64,000 nucleotides of DNA from Mesostigma viride (lineage: Eukaryota; Streptophyta; Mesostigmatophyceae; Mesostigmatales; Mesostigmataceae): contig RPFO01000154.1 of the NCBI GenBank assembly GCA_009746045.1, positions 8,518,693 to 8,582,692 on the forward strand, given 5' to 3'. Each line of letters opens with the position of its first letter. The stretch's first letter is position 1. The position numbers and the translations under genes were made by a program. This document shows positions 25,632-64,000 of the stretch, piece by piece. The notes beneath the pieces were generated by a model. That model searched no databases. It was not told the origin of the DNA and saw nothing but the letters and a program-made list of their open reading frames with translations.

Positions 25632-27161
25632 ATGGCTTCCATGGTCACTCGTTCCATGAAGCGCAAGGCCGATGCAATCCTTGCCTCTGCTCCCCAGCCG
25701 ATTCGCCGAATCAACCCGACTCGAATCACCGAGGGGCCGGCCTTCGAGAGGTTCCAGGCCAAGTGGGCCGAATTCCAGGACAAGCTGAGCAGCATCCACG
25801 AGAGGCTGGGAATCCCGCCTCCTCCGCTCTCTGTTGCCGATTCTATCGTCGTCAGCCCCTCCTCCGCTGTCGAGTATTTCGTTTCCACCATGCTCCCTGT
25901 CGATTCCACCGTTGCGACCCCGGCCCCTGTGGATGCTGTGGAGGACGAGGAGGACGAGAAAGAGCCCGATCTGGTGGAGTCGGACGATGAGGGGGAGGAG
26001 GAGGACTCCCGCCGGAAGGCAGAGGTGTTCGCCCTGCACCGTCTGTCGTTTGTCGAGAACCCGGACGCCCTGGCCAAGCTGGAAAAGGCCAGGAACCACG
26101 TCATCACCAAAGTGGACCGCCACAAGCCGGGCTGCAGGTGCTTCTTTGGCAGTGTGAGGGGCATCAGCTTCCACTACACCCCCGACGCGGTGTGCCAGAC
26201 CCCCCACGTCCCTGTGCTGCCCCTGCCCTCGGACAAGCCCAACACCTTCGCGCCGGAGGGCACCCGCTGCTCGGACTGCACCGGGGTCTGCAAGGACACC
26301 TGCTTCCGCCTGCGAGAGGACCGCTCGGTCGTCAAGTGCACCCCCTGCATGCTGGCCCGGATCTCCAAGGACCTGGACAAGTGCCCCAACAAGACCTTGG
26401 AGCTGCAGAAGGTGGTGGACAAGCACGTCAAGCCCTTCTTCTTCGTCCGCTGCGTCACCCTGAGCTGCGAGGAGGCCGTGCCCACGAAGCAGGAGATGGT
26501 GGAGGAGAAGGACTGCTCCTACTGCGGCAAGGAGACCTCGGTGGGGGCCTTTCGCATGGTGAAGCTGGACTCTGAGCACAGCGACCGCGAGAAGCTGGGC
26601 CCCCTCTCCAACGAGTTCTTCCTCTACAAGCTGTACTGCGGCCCCTGCAAGCGCCTCCTGGTCAACGAGCACATCAAGGTCTGCATGGAGAACAGCTGGA
26701 AGGCCTACTGCGGGGAGTCCGCCCCCTTCTCCACCCAGATCCTGGCCAGGGAGGCCAACGACCGCTTCGTGGTGGACGTGGCGGCTAAGTCGGCTGCCTA
26801 CCATGCCCAGGTGATGAGGGAGAAGAACAAGGACGCGCTCCCCACCACCCCTGCCAAGGTCTGCGGCGGCTGCCTCGACCCGCTGGACCCCAACCTCATG
26901 TCCATCTACCAGGTGGAGAGGGAGGGCACGGATGGCAGCAGCAGGAAGCTCCAGGTCTGCTTCCAGTGCTCCATGTTCTTTCACGACCGCAAGCTGCTCA
27001 CCTTCAAGGGCTACAGCAAGAACAACTGGTTCAAGCGGTTCGTGGAGAAGCCCGGCACCGCGGGCGAGGAGTACCCCACTGCCCTGTTCCGTTACCAGGA
27101 CACCCCCACGGTGTACGGGGCACACTACAGGAGGGGCATCCTGCCCCGTGGCTCGGTGTGA
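25632..27161 (+). CDS. Cys-rich protein of the same unrecognised family, 509 residues
   Basis: The ATG at 25632 is preferred over an in-frame TTG at 25620. The first ~120 residues are specific to this copy: a basic N-terminus (MKRKAD), a Trp/Phe helix, and a run of acidic residues (EDEEDEKEPDL). From about residue 155 it parallels the 404-residue paralogue: KPGCRCF, CSDC...CTPCML, DCSYCGKE, LYCGPCK, REANDRFVVD, CGGCLDPLDPNLMSIY, CFQCSMFF and FKGYSKNNWFK. Eight or more Cys pairs imply multiple structural zinc sites. I know of no family with this combination. Upstream E2F-like and CCACGGG sites suggest cell-cycle-linked expression; an AATAAA lies at 27249. No introns are visible. Confidence 0.8.
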   Translation: MASMVTRSMKRKADAILASAPQPIRRINPTRITEGPAFERFQAKWAEFQDKLSSIHERLGIPPPPLSVADSIVVSPSSAVEYFVSTMLPVDSTVATPAPVDAVEDEEDEKEPDLVESDDEGEEEDSRRKAEVFALHRLSFVENPDALAKLEKARNHVITKVDRHKPGCRCFFGSVRGISFHYTPDAVCQTPHVPVLPLPSDKPNTFAPEGTRCSDCTGVCKDTCFRLREDRSVVKCTPCMLARISKDLDKCPNKTLELQKVVDKHVKPFFFVRCVTLSCEEAVPTKQEMVEEKDCSYCGKETSVGAFRMVKLDSEHSDREKLGPLSNEFFLYKLYCGPCKRLLVNEHIKVCMENSWKAYCGESAPFSTQILAREANDRFVVDVAAKSAAYHAQVMREKNKDALPTTPAKVCGGCLDPLDPNLMSIYQVEREGTDGSSRKLQVCFQCSMFFHDRKLLTFKGYSKNNWFKRFVEKPGTAGEEYPTALFRYQDTPTVYGAHYRRGILPRGSV

Positions 27162-27248
27162 GCTGTCTTGCCCGTTGGCCCTGTTGTATGGACTGGAAGT
27201 AGATCATGAGATTAGATAGCTAGATAGGAATGATTCATAATTATTCTT

Positions 27249-27254
27249 AATAAA
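27249..27254 (+). terminator. AATAAA polyadenylation-type signal
   Basis: It lies 88 bp downstream of the stop of the second Cys-rich gene, in an AT-rich stretch. Confidence 0.45.
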
Positions 27255-29787
27255 CTTGTGGTGTGTCTGCCTACCAACACTATGCACGAACATTGCACTT
27301 CGCGGCCTCCGGACTTAGACTAGGACCGGTACGGGGCGTGGCCGAAATCGACCAAGGCCCAGCCCCCCCACACAACCCCGTGGGTAGCCTTATGCTAGCA
27401 CGCGAAACGGGGCAAAAAGGGTCACCCCCGCGGAGCGTAGCATGAATGAATAAATTAATAAACACGTAGACAGCGTCAGCATATTTCCTGATGGAATGGG
27501 GAAGGGGGGATGGGGACAGTCATAAGCTAGCCGCAGTGGTGCAGTATCATGTGTCTTATATGCATACTGCTATAAAACTGGTTGTCTCTTTGATAAAACT
27601 GGGCACCTTGAAAATTTTCCTCGTGGGCTAGCTAGGATCCATGCGACAACTGGATGATTGTGAGGTTCTTCAACATCTACCTGGTCAGTAATTTTGCAGG
27701 TGGCCGGCCAACACAAGGTATGCGTTGCTAACATTCAACACATGCATGCGTCTGCTGATTTAATAATGCATACCGATGCTGGTTGACCTTGATAGCTAAT
27801 TTATTGGCGGATCCACACGTCACGTTGACGTAAGTAATAATCATAAGATGTCATGATTGACTGCGTCAACGAGCATACATCCCCATTGGAATGGTTGAGC
27901 AATGAGCCCCGACCAAATTATCAGTCAAACCTTAATTTGGGTTGAAAGAGCGTCAAACACATTCTTGATTGTCCAAATTCTTACTATATGATCTGACGTG
28001 CATCCATCCTCACAATGCCAATGGCCGCTATCTCATGGATGACAGGAACATGTTTCCTGCTCTAAAATTAAATTAAATAAATTATAGCATGCCTCGGTGG
28101 GGTGGGCATGTAGCACCTAGAGTGCTTTCCAATCCCTGTAAGTTGCACAGTGGGAAAGGGGCAAAGACACCTGCGTCCTCACTCATGCCCGAAGGCAGGC
28201 CACAGCTGCGTTCAACGCTCGTTGGACTGCAAACTGTGGGTGTGCTAAAGCTGAAATATGCGCGAGTATGCTGGTATGTTGGCTGCTCTAAGGACCGAGC
28301 CACTGATGGCCAGTGGTGGAATCATCTTGCACGTAGTCTAGCTAGCCAACCCCAACACTGTCCCAAGGTACCTAGCCACAAAGACCCCACTAGCTGCAGG
28401 CATGGGTGCCAACAAAGTGTGATTCGGCTAGGATCGGCTCCCAAACATGCGAGCCATACATGTGTGCTTTACATTTACGCACACACTGACAACCTCAGCC
28501 CAGGTCGATCCACGTTGGTTGACATTAGACAACGTATTGACGCTGTAATTACCAAATAAGCAAAAAAGCTCACCATGGGCTCAACAATTTTCAGGCACGG
28601 CATGTGCACGGCAGTTGCCTGCACCTATTTTACAATGCACGTCAGTGGTAAAAAGCTTGGTACTGTATTTCATTGATATTTGTAATGCCATCCTTGCCTG
28701 CATGTCCCAAGGGCTACTCTAAAAAAAGAAGAAGCAGTATCAACGACAAGCTTTCTACTTTAGGACACAAGGATCCCTATACAAACACTCATACAAGAAC
28801 AAACCCAGCATTCAACAAACCCATCACCAAATGATACAGTGGTCAGTCACACTCTGCAACACTAAACTTGAAGGATACAGCAACACTAGCAACCTACGCA
28901 AAATAAGCAAGATACTGTAACAGATACATGTGGTCCAGTTCCCAGATACGGGCTGACAGTTCCGCGAGGGCCGACAAGGTGTGCTACCAAGCTTTACGCA
29001 GAAAATCAGAAGAGAAAGGCGCGCACGATGACCGCGTCCAGACGCATTTCCCGGTATATCTCTTCAAGGTCTACTTGGAAACTTGGTAGCGAGGTATGGA
29101 GAGGCAATGCATAAAAAGCTCGGAAGCTAACGAGAGAAGGCAGGGTGGGGGGAAGAAGACAGGACGGGACGTTGGAGGAACGCATGAGACGGAGGGAGGG
29201 AGCGAGCAAGGGAGGGAGGGAGGGAGGGAGAAAAAAACGAGAGAGGGAAAGATTGCCAGACAAAAGATCGATTCGAAGAGGAAACTAAGTGTGCCGACAT
29301 TACTGCGAGTAGAGAAAGCAGAATTTTTATTGCTATGGATCCCAGGGACGTCAAAGACTGTTTGTCTCCTACTTTAGACAAATTAGGGTCCGATGATTAT
29401 ACTTTAGAACAACCATGGCATTCTCGTCGCCCAACTTCCCGGCTGCGCAATTGCCAGGCAATAGTCACTACTGCATCACAAAGAAACCAGATTTTTGCCA
29501 CCTTCAAGCGTAAATTGCCAGCACCTTGGCAAAAATTATGCAATGATGCCAATTGCATCCTTGACTGCGCTTGTAGTCAACAAAGAAATTAGCTAAGTCC
29601 TACAGTAATTGGCGCGGCAGGCCCTTTTTTCCCGCGTAACTCGTGTGCCGGTCCGGCGCGGCGTGGCCTGGGCAGGCGCGTCGGACTTAGTGCGGTGGTG
29701 TCCCGGAACCCCGCACTCACCCCCGCACTAGAGTTTGTGTCATCAGAGCCAAATTATGCGCTTCCCTGCGAAAGCGCACGCAAGTAT
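27255..29787. other. Gene-poor intergenic region
   Basis: Composition falls to near-neutral AT/GC. Only short ORFs without domains or codon bias occur. A (GGGA)n stretch lies at about 29190-29232 and an A/T-rich tract at 28060-28085. I see no RNA gene. Confidence 0.5.
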
Positions 29788-30257
29788 GACAGGGCCCACA
29801 TGACTAGTAGACCCCTTCTGAAAACTCCTACCCCGACTAATCTACCCCGACTAATTTAGTCGGGGTTGTAGTGAGGGTAGACCGCCAAAACATGCACGTT
29901 TCGCCCCTTCTGAAAACGAGTCGGACGGGTCGGACGGCAGCAGTTGGCACGTGCACGCTGAGACCGCGTAAGTGGCCTCTGACCTCCTCTGACAGCCTCT
30001 GACAGCCTCTGACGCCACTTACGTGGATAGCTACGATTGGAAAATTTGCGAGAGCCGCGTACAGATGCCAGCACGGCCCGAGGCACACCCCGACTACATT
30101 AGTCGTACCACGACTAAACGACCCCGACTATTTTCCGGTTTTCGCGAAAATAGTGGGGGTAGATTACTCGGGGTACGACTAAATTCGCCGAAACGCGCCG
30201 CGCCAAAAATTTAGTCGGGGTAAATAGTCGGGGTTGGCAGTCTTCAGAAGGGGTCTT
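29788..30257. mobile_element. Non-autonomous DNA transposon (MITE-like) with imperfect terminal inverted repeats
   Basis: AGACCCCTTCTGAAAACT at about 29809 is matched in reverse complement by AGTCTTCAGAAGGGGTCT at about 30238-30255, and the similarity continues inward through CCCCGACTA to ~38 bp. Just outside, AGGGCC on the left and GGCCCT on the right may extend the ends. Internally several CCCCGACTA/TAGTCGGGG copies in both orientations occur and there is no coding capacity. No clear target duplication is seen, so the superfamily is open. Confidence 0.6.
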
Positions 30258-30808
30258 GGCCCTTTTGCCACCTCGCGTCCTTTACAGCGAAATCTACTGT
30301 AGGTGCATAACAATCGACTGCCCGCGTGCCCTGTATTTAAATACACGTGACGCTTGGGTGCGAGATAATAACGTAAGGGGTTGTACTTATTACATCCGCT
30401 TTTTTTTGTAGCAATGCTGATTAAGTTCAGCAAACATTCTATAGGCAGAGATCATGACGCCGTCGGCGCTACTTGTTGTGTCCTTCAGTGAGCATGCTGC
30501 TTTGCGCCTTGACAGTCCTTGCTTGTGGTCTTCAATTACTAATTGAGTGAATTACCGTCGATTGGGTATGATTAATAAAAGGCCAGGGGTATTTCGTTTT
30601 CTCTGGCAGTTTTGCACGAGGGACAGAGACGTGGAGATGCCTCAAAGAACATTGGAGCATGTTGAGAGCAGAAAGTATGAGTTACTTTGCACGTTGCCTG
30701 GCGGGCATTTTGCACGCCGCGGGGCCGGGGCCCTGCAGCGTTTTTGCATCTGCGAGTAAATCTCTCCTTGATTTCGGCCTCATGGATTTAGAAGACACTT
30801 AAGCGGCC

Positions 30809-30922
30809 ATGTCTACTAGCCGAGGAATGGCCAGCGCGCGGCGCGCAGTCGTACCGCTGGTGATTGGGTCCCTATTTATTCTGGCCACCGTTGTATGCAC
30901 GGTCGGCTGGGCCTCCACGAAG
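30809..30922 (+). CDS. Possible first exon (signal anchor) of the LRR gene
   Basis: An ATG at 30809 starts 38 codons ending at AAG followed by a GTTCGT donor (30923), phase 0. Residues ~14-35 are a basic-then-hydrophobic signal peptide or signal anchor (RRAVVPLVIGSLFILATVVC). The next exon candidate (32393) accepts phase 0. Whether these two exons join the LRR exons or belong to a separate upstream gene is unresolved. Confidence 0.4.
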
Positions 30923-31815
30923 GTTCGTAATCCATTGTTAACGAGCGACTTGACGGTGCTGTGCTTTCGTTTTATCCATGAGATAAGACTAGTCTCTAGC
31001 TCGTGTTTCTGTATTAATTATAATCGCGAACCTATCACCGGCTTTTGTTGATGGCACGACAGCGGTAGATGGCCCGAATGCTACCTATCTGGCACGTCCT
31101 GCGGAGGGAATATGCGAGCAGCAGCTTTTGCCTTTATTCTATATGCTCCCCTTTTCTGCTTCAGCACTCGACCTACTAGCTCAGATTCTACTTCCCAGTC
31201 GTATGCTTTGCCACAGCACTGGTGGTCATGTACCCCTATAAATAGATGTGTCCTGTTTGCTTGGCAATGATGGACGCGATGTATAATGGTTTCGGTGTTG
31301 ATTTCCCTCCTGCCATAGAGCGGCGACTCCGTATTGCACGAATATGGGACTCCTGGTATTTCAAGGAATAATGTATAATCGTGTTGACGGTAGCATTAGC
31401 CTGCGCCCGCAGTAATGGCAACCCTGACCTCTAGCCTCGTGCCACCGCGTATGCGTTCCTGTATAGTGCAGCAATGCGGGAGTGGGAGCGTTTTCATAAC
31501 GGGATACTAATCCTGTGTTGATGAAGACACCCATACTACCACTACTGCATCCATGCTTGGACTACTGCATCCATGCTTCTATAAGCACACCACTACCTAG
31601 TACATGCTGCCATATGTGGGCAAAGAGGGGTCTTAGTACAGTGTAGCCATTTATTCTGCGCTCCCTGCCACCCTAGCACGCTCACTGCCGCCCTGGCACG
31701 CACGTTTAGAAATTAAATTAGGCAAGGACATCTGCGTGGAAAGCAGTTGGTTTCCGTACTCGTCCTGGGGGGGCGGGGTGTTTCTGTTCTCGTTGGATCA
31801 CCCACCCGATTCCAC

Positions 31816-32349
31816 TCCCACGCCCACGCCCACGCCCACGCCCACGCCCACGCCCACGCCCACGCCACGCCCACGCCCACGCCCATGCCCGCGCCCGCGC
31901 CCGCGCCCGTGCCCACGCCCACGCCCACGCCCACGCCCACGCCCACGCCCACGCCCACGCCCACGCCCACGCCCACGCCCACGCCCACGCCCACGCCCAT
32001 GCCCGCGCCCGCGCCCGCGCCCACGCCCACGCCCATGCCCACGCCCACGCCCACGCCCACGCCCACGCGCACCCGCACGCCCACGCCCACGCGCACGCGC
32101 ACCCGCACGCCCACGCCCGCGCCCGCGCCCGCGCCCGCGCCTACGCCCACGCCCACGCCCACGCCCACGCCCACGCCCACGCCCACGCCCACGCCCACGC
32201 CCACGCCCACGCCCATGCCCACGCCCACGCCCACGCCCACGCCCACGCGCACACTTACGCCCACGCCCACGCCCACGCCCATGCCCACGCCCATGCCCAT
32301 GCCCATGCTCATGCCCATGCCCACGCCCATGCTCATGCCCATGCCCCTG
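31816..32349. repeat. (CCCACG)n-type hexanucleotide array
   Basis: About 530 bp of CCCACG with variant units CCCGCG, CCCATG and CGCACG; the variants are clustered, with CCCATG dominating the right end. It lies in the presumed intron before the Pro-rich exon. Both forward PT/HA-repeat ORFs and the reverse GVGV ORF are by-products. Confidence 0.9.
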
Positions 32350-32392
32350 GCTTCATGTTGGCATGCTTTTTTGGCTTTTTTCTTTTTACCAG

Positions 32393-32685
32393 GGTGGTGG
32401 CCCTGAAGACAGCGCGAACCTCGCAACCCTTGATGGCCAAGGGGACCTTGTGAACACACCCAGGCGGTCACTCCTGCAGGTGCCCCCGCCGCCATTCCCG
32501 TCCCCGACCCCATCCCCATCCCCCCCCCTTGACGCCACACCACCACCCCCAACGTCGCCTTCCCCCCCCACCACCACCATCGCCTCCCCCTCCCCCCCCT
32601 CCTCCCTCACCCCCGCCTCCACCCCTGGAGTGCGGACCCTTCAGGGATTACCTGCCGGAGGGCGACCCTTGCAGCTTTGCGACTG
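32393..32685 (+). CDS. Possible Pro-rich ectodomain exon
   Basis: A strong polypyrimidine tract ending TTTTTACCAG precedes GGTGGTGGC at 32393. The exon encodes ~97 residues: an acidic/Gly start, then a Ser/Pro-rich extensin-like region ([15 protein letters not shown]), then [10 protein letters not shown]. The likely donor is GTGCGT at 32686 (phase 2). That phase does not fit the LRR N-terminal exon directly, so an exon may be missing or the donor may be elsewhere. Confidence 0.4.
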
Positions 32686-32824
32686 GTGCGTGATGCGCCC
32701 GCTCCCCTCCGGTTCCTGCCACCCTTGTATCTCTCACACCACCTCGCTCTGTGGGCCAAGTGATTCAGGGGCTTCGGGGGAGGGGGCGTGAAGGGGTTCC
32801 ATGTTTCCCACCCACCCGCCACCT

Positions 32825-32960
32825 GCCTCTCTCACCCCTTCCGCCGGTGGCCTGCTAGCGCCCGCCACCTGTCCCTCTCACCCCTTCCGTTGGTGGCCTG
32901 ATAGCGCCTGCCACCTGTCCCTCTCACCCCCTCCGTCGTTGGCCTGATAGCGCGCGCCGC
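32825..32960. repeat. 46-bp tandem repeat, three copies
   Basis: The string GTGGCCTG recurs at about 46-bp steps (near 32847, 32893 and 32939) with CTCTCACCCC between. Confidence 0.7.
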
Positions 32961-33892
32961 GCGACCCCCCCACGCAGCGGGCGTGAACTATCTCCCCTGC
33001 TCGTGTGTTTGGGCGGATAGCATCTGTGGTCCGGGAGGTGCGGGCTGCTTATAGTCAGGGGGGTGGGGGGTGCTCCTATGGGGCTCACCGACGGGGGTCG
33101 GGGAGACCGTTCTCAAGCGGGGGACTGGGGACTCGCGAGGGGCCCAACCCCTGCGTGGGAGGGGAGCACTCGGGGGGGCTGCTTGGGGGTTGGGTACTAG
33201 GTCTACGGCAAGGATGCGCTTGTACGTGTGGTGTAGTTTGCACGGCCACGGGCCTTGCCCGTGAGTCGCGCCCCTGCTTCGGTTCATCAGGCATCAGTAA
33301 AGGAGGGGTGCCCCACTCAGTTTTGGGTACCCCGGAAGCTACGGTACTTCCCTGGGACTGCCGACGACGAATAAAAAGCAATCGCCTAGCAAATTCTAGA
33401 GCTCCCTCCACGCCTTTGGGCGAACGACGAACGTAAATCATATTGACCAAGATTCGTATCTCTACTAGATTGTACTAACTTTTACTAGATTATACTATTT
33501 TATACTATATCTACTAAGCAAGTATATATTGCGGACTACTTGCCTTCGTACACGCTTTTCTTGGCCGACATGCAGCAACCTTGTCATGAATGTGACAGCA
33601 TGCAACTGAACCCTGCATATATTTATGAATCGGATCATGCCGTATGGCTGTAGGCGTTCAGTTCAGTTCAGTCTAGCAGCACGATGTGGTCGCTCCCCCC
33701 ATCCATACTGGACGACGACCGGTAGTGAACGCGGGAGCTCCTTCCGGCCAGCCACTTGGACGGAGACTGTAAAAATTGCCCTCGAAGATCCCTCCTTTCC
33801 TAAATCTGGACGACGAAGCTGGTTTTGGGTATACCAAAAGGCTCCCTCCTGTCCAAAATCTTGACGACGGGGAAGGTCCCAGAGGGTTGCAA

Positions 33893-63430
<29,538 letters not shown>

Positions 63431-63539
63431 GTACGCAGGCACCACTTCCTGCGCAATATTCCTCTCATTGACGTGGCAGCGATGCAGTAGGAGCTTGACT
63501 GGGTGGCTAGATATGGGTGTGTCATCAGATTTTTCATCC

Positions 63540-63862
63540 ATCACCATGATGACATTCCTTTGTACATACGCAAGTAGACCCTCTATGACGACATTCCTTT
63601 GTAACATACGCAAGTAGACCCTCTATGACGACATTCCTTTATTACATACGCAAGTAGACCCTCTATGACGACATTCCTTTGTTACATACGCAAGTAGACC
63701 CTCTATGACGACATTCCTTTATTACATACGCAAGTAGACCCTCTATGACTACATTCCTTTGTAACATACGCAAGTAGACCCTCTATGACGACATTCCTTT
63801 ATTACATACGCAAGTAGACCCTCTATGACTACATTCCTTTATTACATACGCAAGTAGACCCT
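63540..63862. repeat. 40-bp tandem repeat, about eight copies
   Basis: CAAGTAGACCCTCTATGACG with a T/A and a C/T variant at 40-bp steps (63611, 63651 and so on). It is in the intron after the last visible exon. Confidence 0.95.
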
Positions 63863-64000
63863 CTGGGGGCCGAGCCCCCAACTATCTTGGACTCTACTAT
63901 TGGAGACTCCTATTCAAGTCCGGCTGCTACTAAATTCCTGTGCCCGTGGCCCATGGCCCGTCGCCCGTGGTCAGAAATTCCTTCCGTCCTTCCGTCGCTG

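Noticed and set aside
25377-27125. 582-codon minus-strand ORF
   Set aside because: Antisense of the GC-rich Cys-rich gene with no sensible product.
28089-28559. 156-codon + strand ORF
   Set aside because: No domain, no codon bias, no promoter or neighbours; considered chance.
27255-30800. Search for tRNA, rRNA or snRNA genes
   Set aside because: No cloverleaf or conserved box sequence could be recognised by eye.
31713-32791. PT/PR-repeat and GVGV-repeat ORFs on both strands
   Set aside because: By-products of the CCCACG hexanucleotide array; only the part from 32393 on has a splice acceptor and non-repeat coding character.

Overview
The window looks like a green-lineage algal nuclear genome. 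Its left third (about 1-19.2 kb) reads like a stretch of giant-virus-type DNA (Nucleocytoviricota-like, probably an integrated or endogenous element), and its right half is an unmistakable intron-rich eukaryotic gene. The left block has short intergenic gaps (3-150 bp), no visible introns, genes on both strands, TATA boxes close to the ATGs, and families that are common in large DNA viruses: two BRO/KilA-like proteins, one of them fused to a PD-(D/E)XK-type nuclease domain, a MYND finger protein, an F-box-like protein, a Cys-knuckle repeat protein, a small zinc-binding family present three times, and two very large low-complexity proteins. No viral hallmark gene (major capsid protein, DNA polymerase B, packaging ATPase) lies in the window, so the viral assignment is inference.

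From 19.4 to 27.2 kb lies a distinct module. It opens with a 1.48-kb palindrome whose arms each hold two tandem ~310-bp units, followed by three intronless genes. Two of these genes are paralogues of an unrecognised Cys-rich family; the third encodes an acidic polyQ/Ser-rich protein with a Cys-rich N-terminus and a frame break near its 5' end. The palindrome and the promoters of the three genes share a CCACGGGA/TCCCGTGG motif (about 30 occurrences by eye, almost none elsewhere). The promoters also carry cell-cycle-type elements: E2F-like TTTTGGCGGGAAA repeats upstream of one gene and a fourfold MYB-like TAACGGTTA repeat between the other two. This is the best candidate here for an undescribed system.

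From 27.2 to 30.8 kb I see no convincing genes, only a probable non-autonomous DNA transposon with imperfect terminal inverted repeats (29.79-30.26 kb).

From about 30.8 or 33.9 kb to the right edge lies one large + strand gene that can be followed exon by exon with consistent splice phases. It has a possible signal-anchor exon, a Pro-rich exon, a plant-type LRR N-terminal exon, ten LRR exons (several of exactly 72 nt), a long exon with extensin-like Pro-rich linker and Ig-like/HYR-like domains, and a multi-pass membrane exon. The gene continues beyond the window. Its introns are packed with minisatellites. The largest is an 11.4-kb array of a 58-bp unit inside a 13.3-kb intron. At least six exon/intron junctions are tandemly duplicated into the adjacent intron, in one case forming a 55-bp minisatellite in which each unit carries the splice donor.
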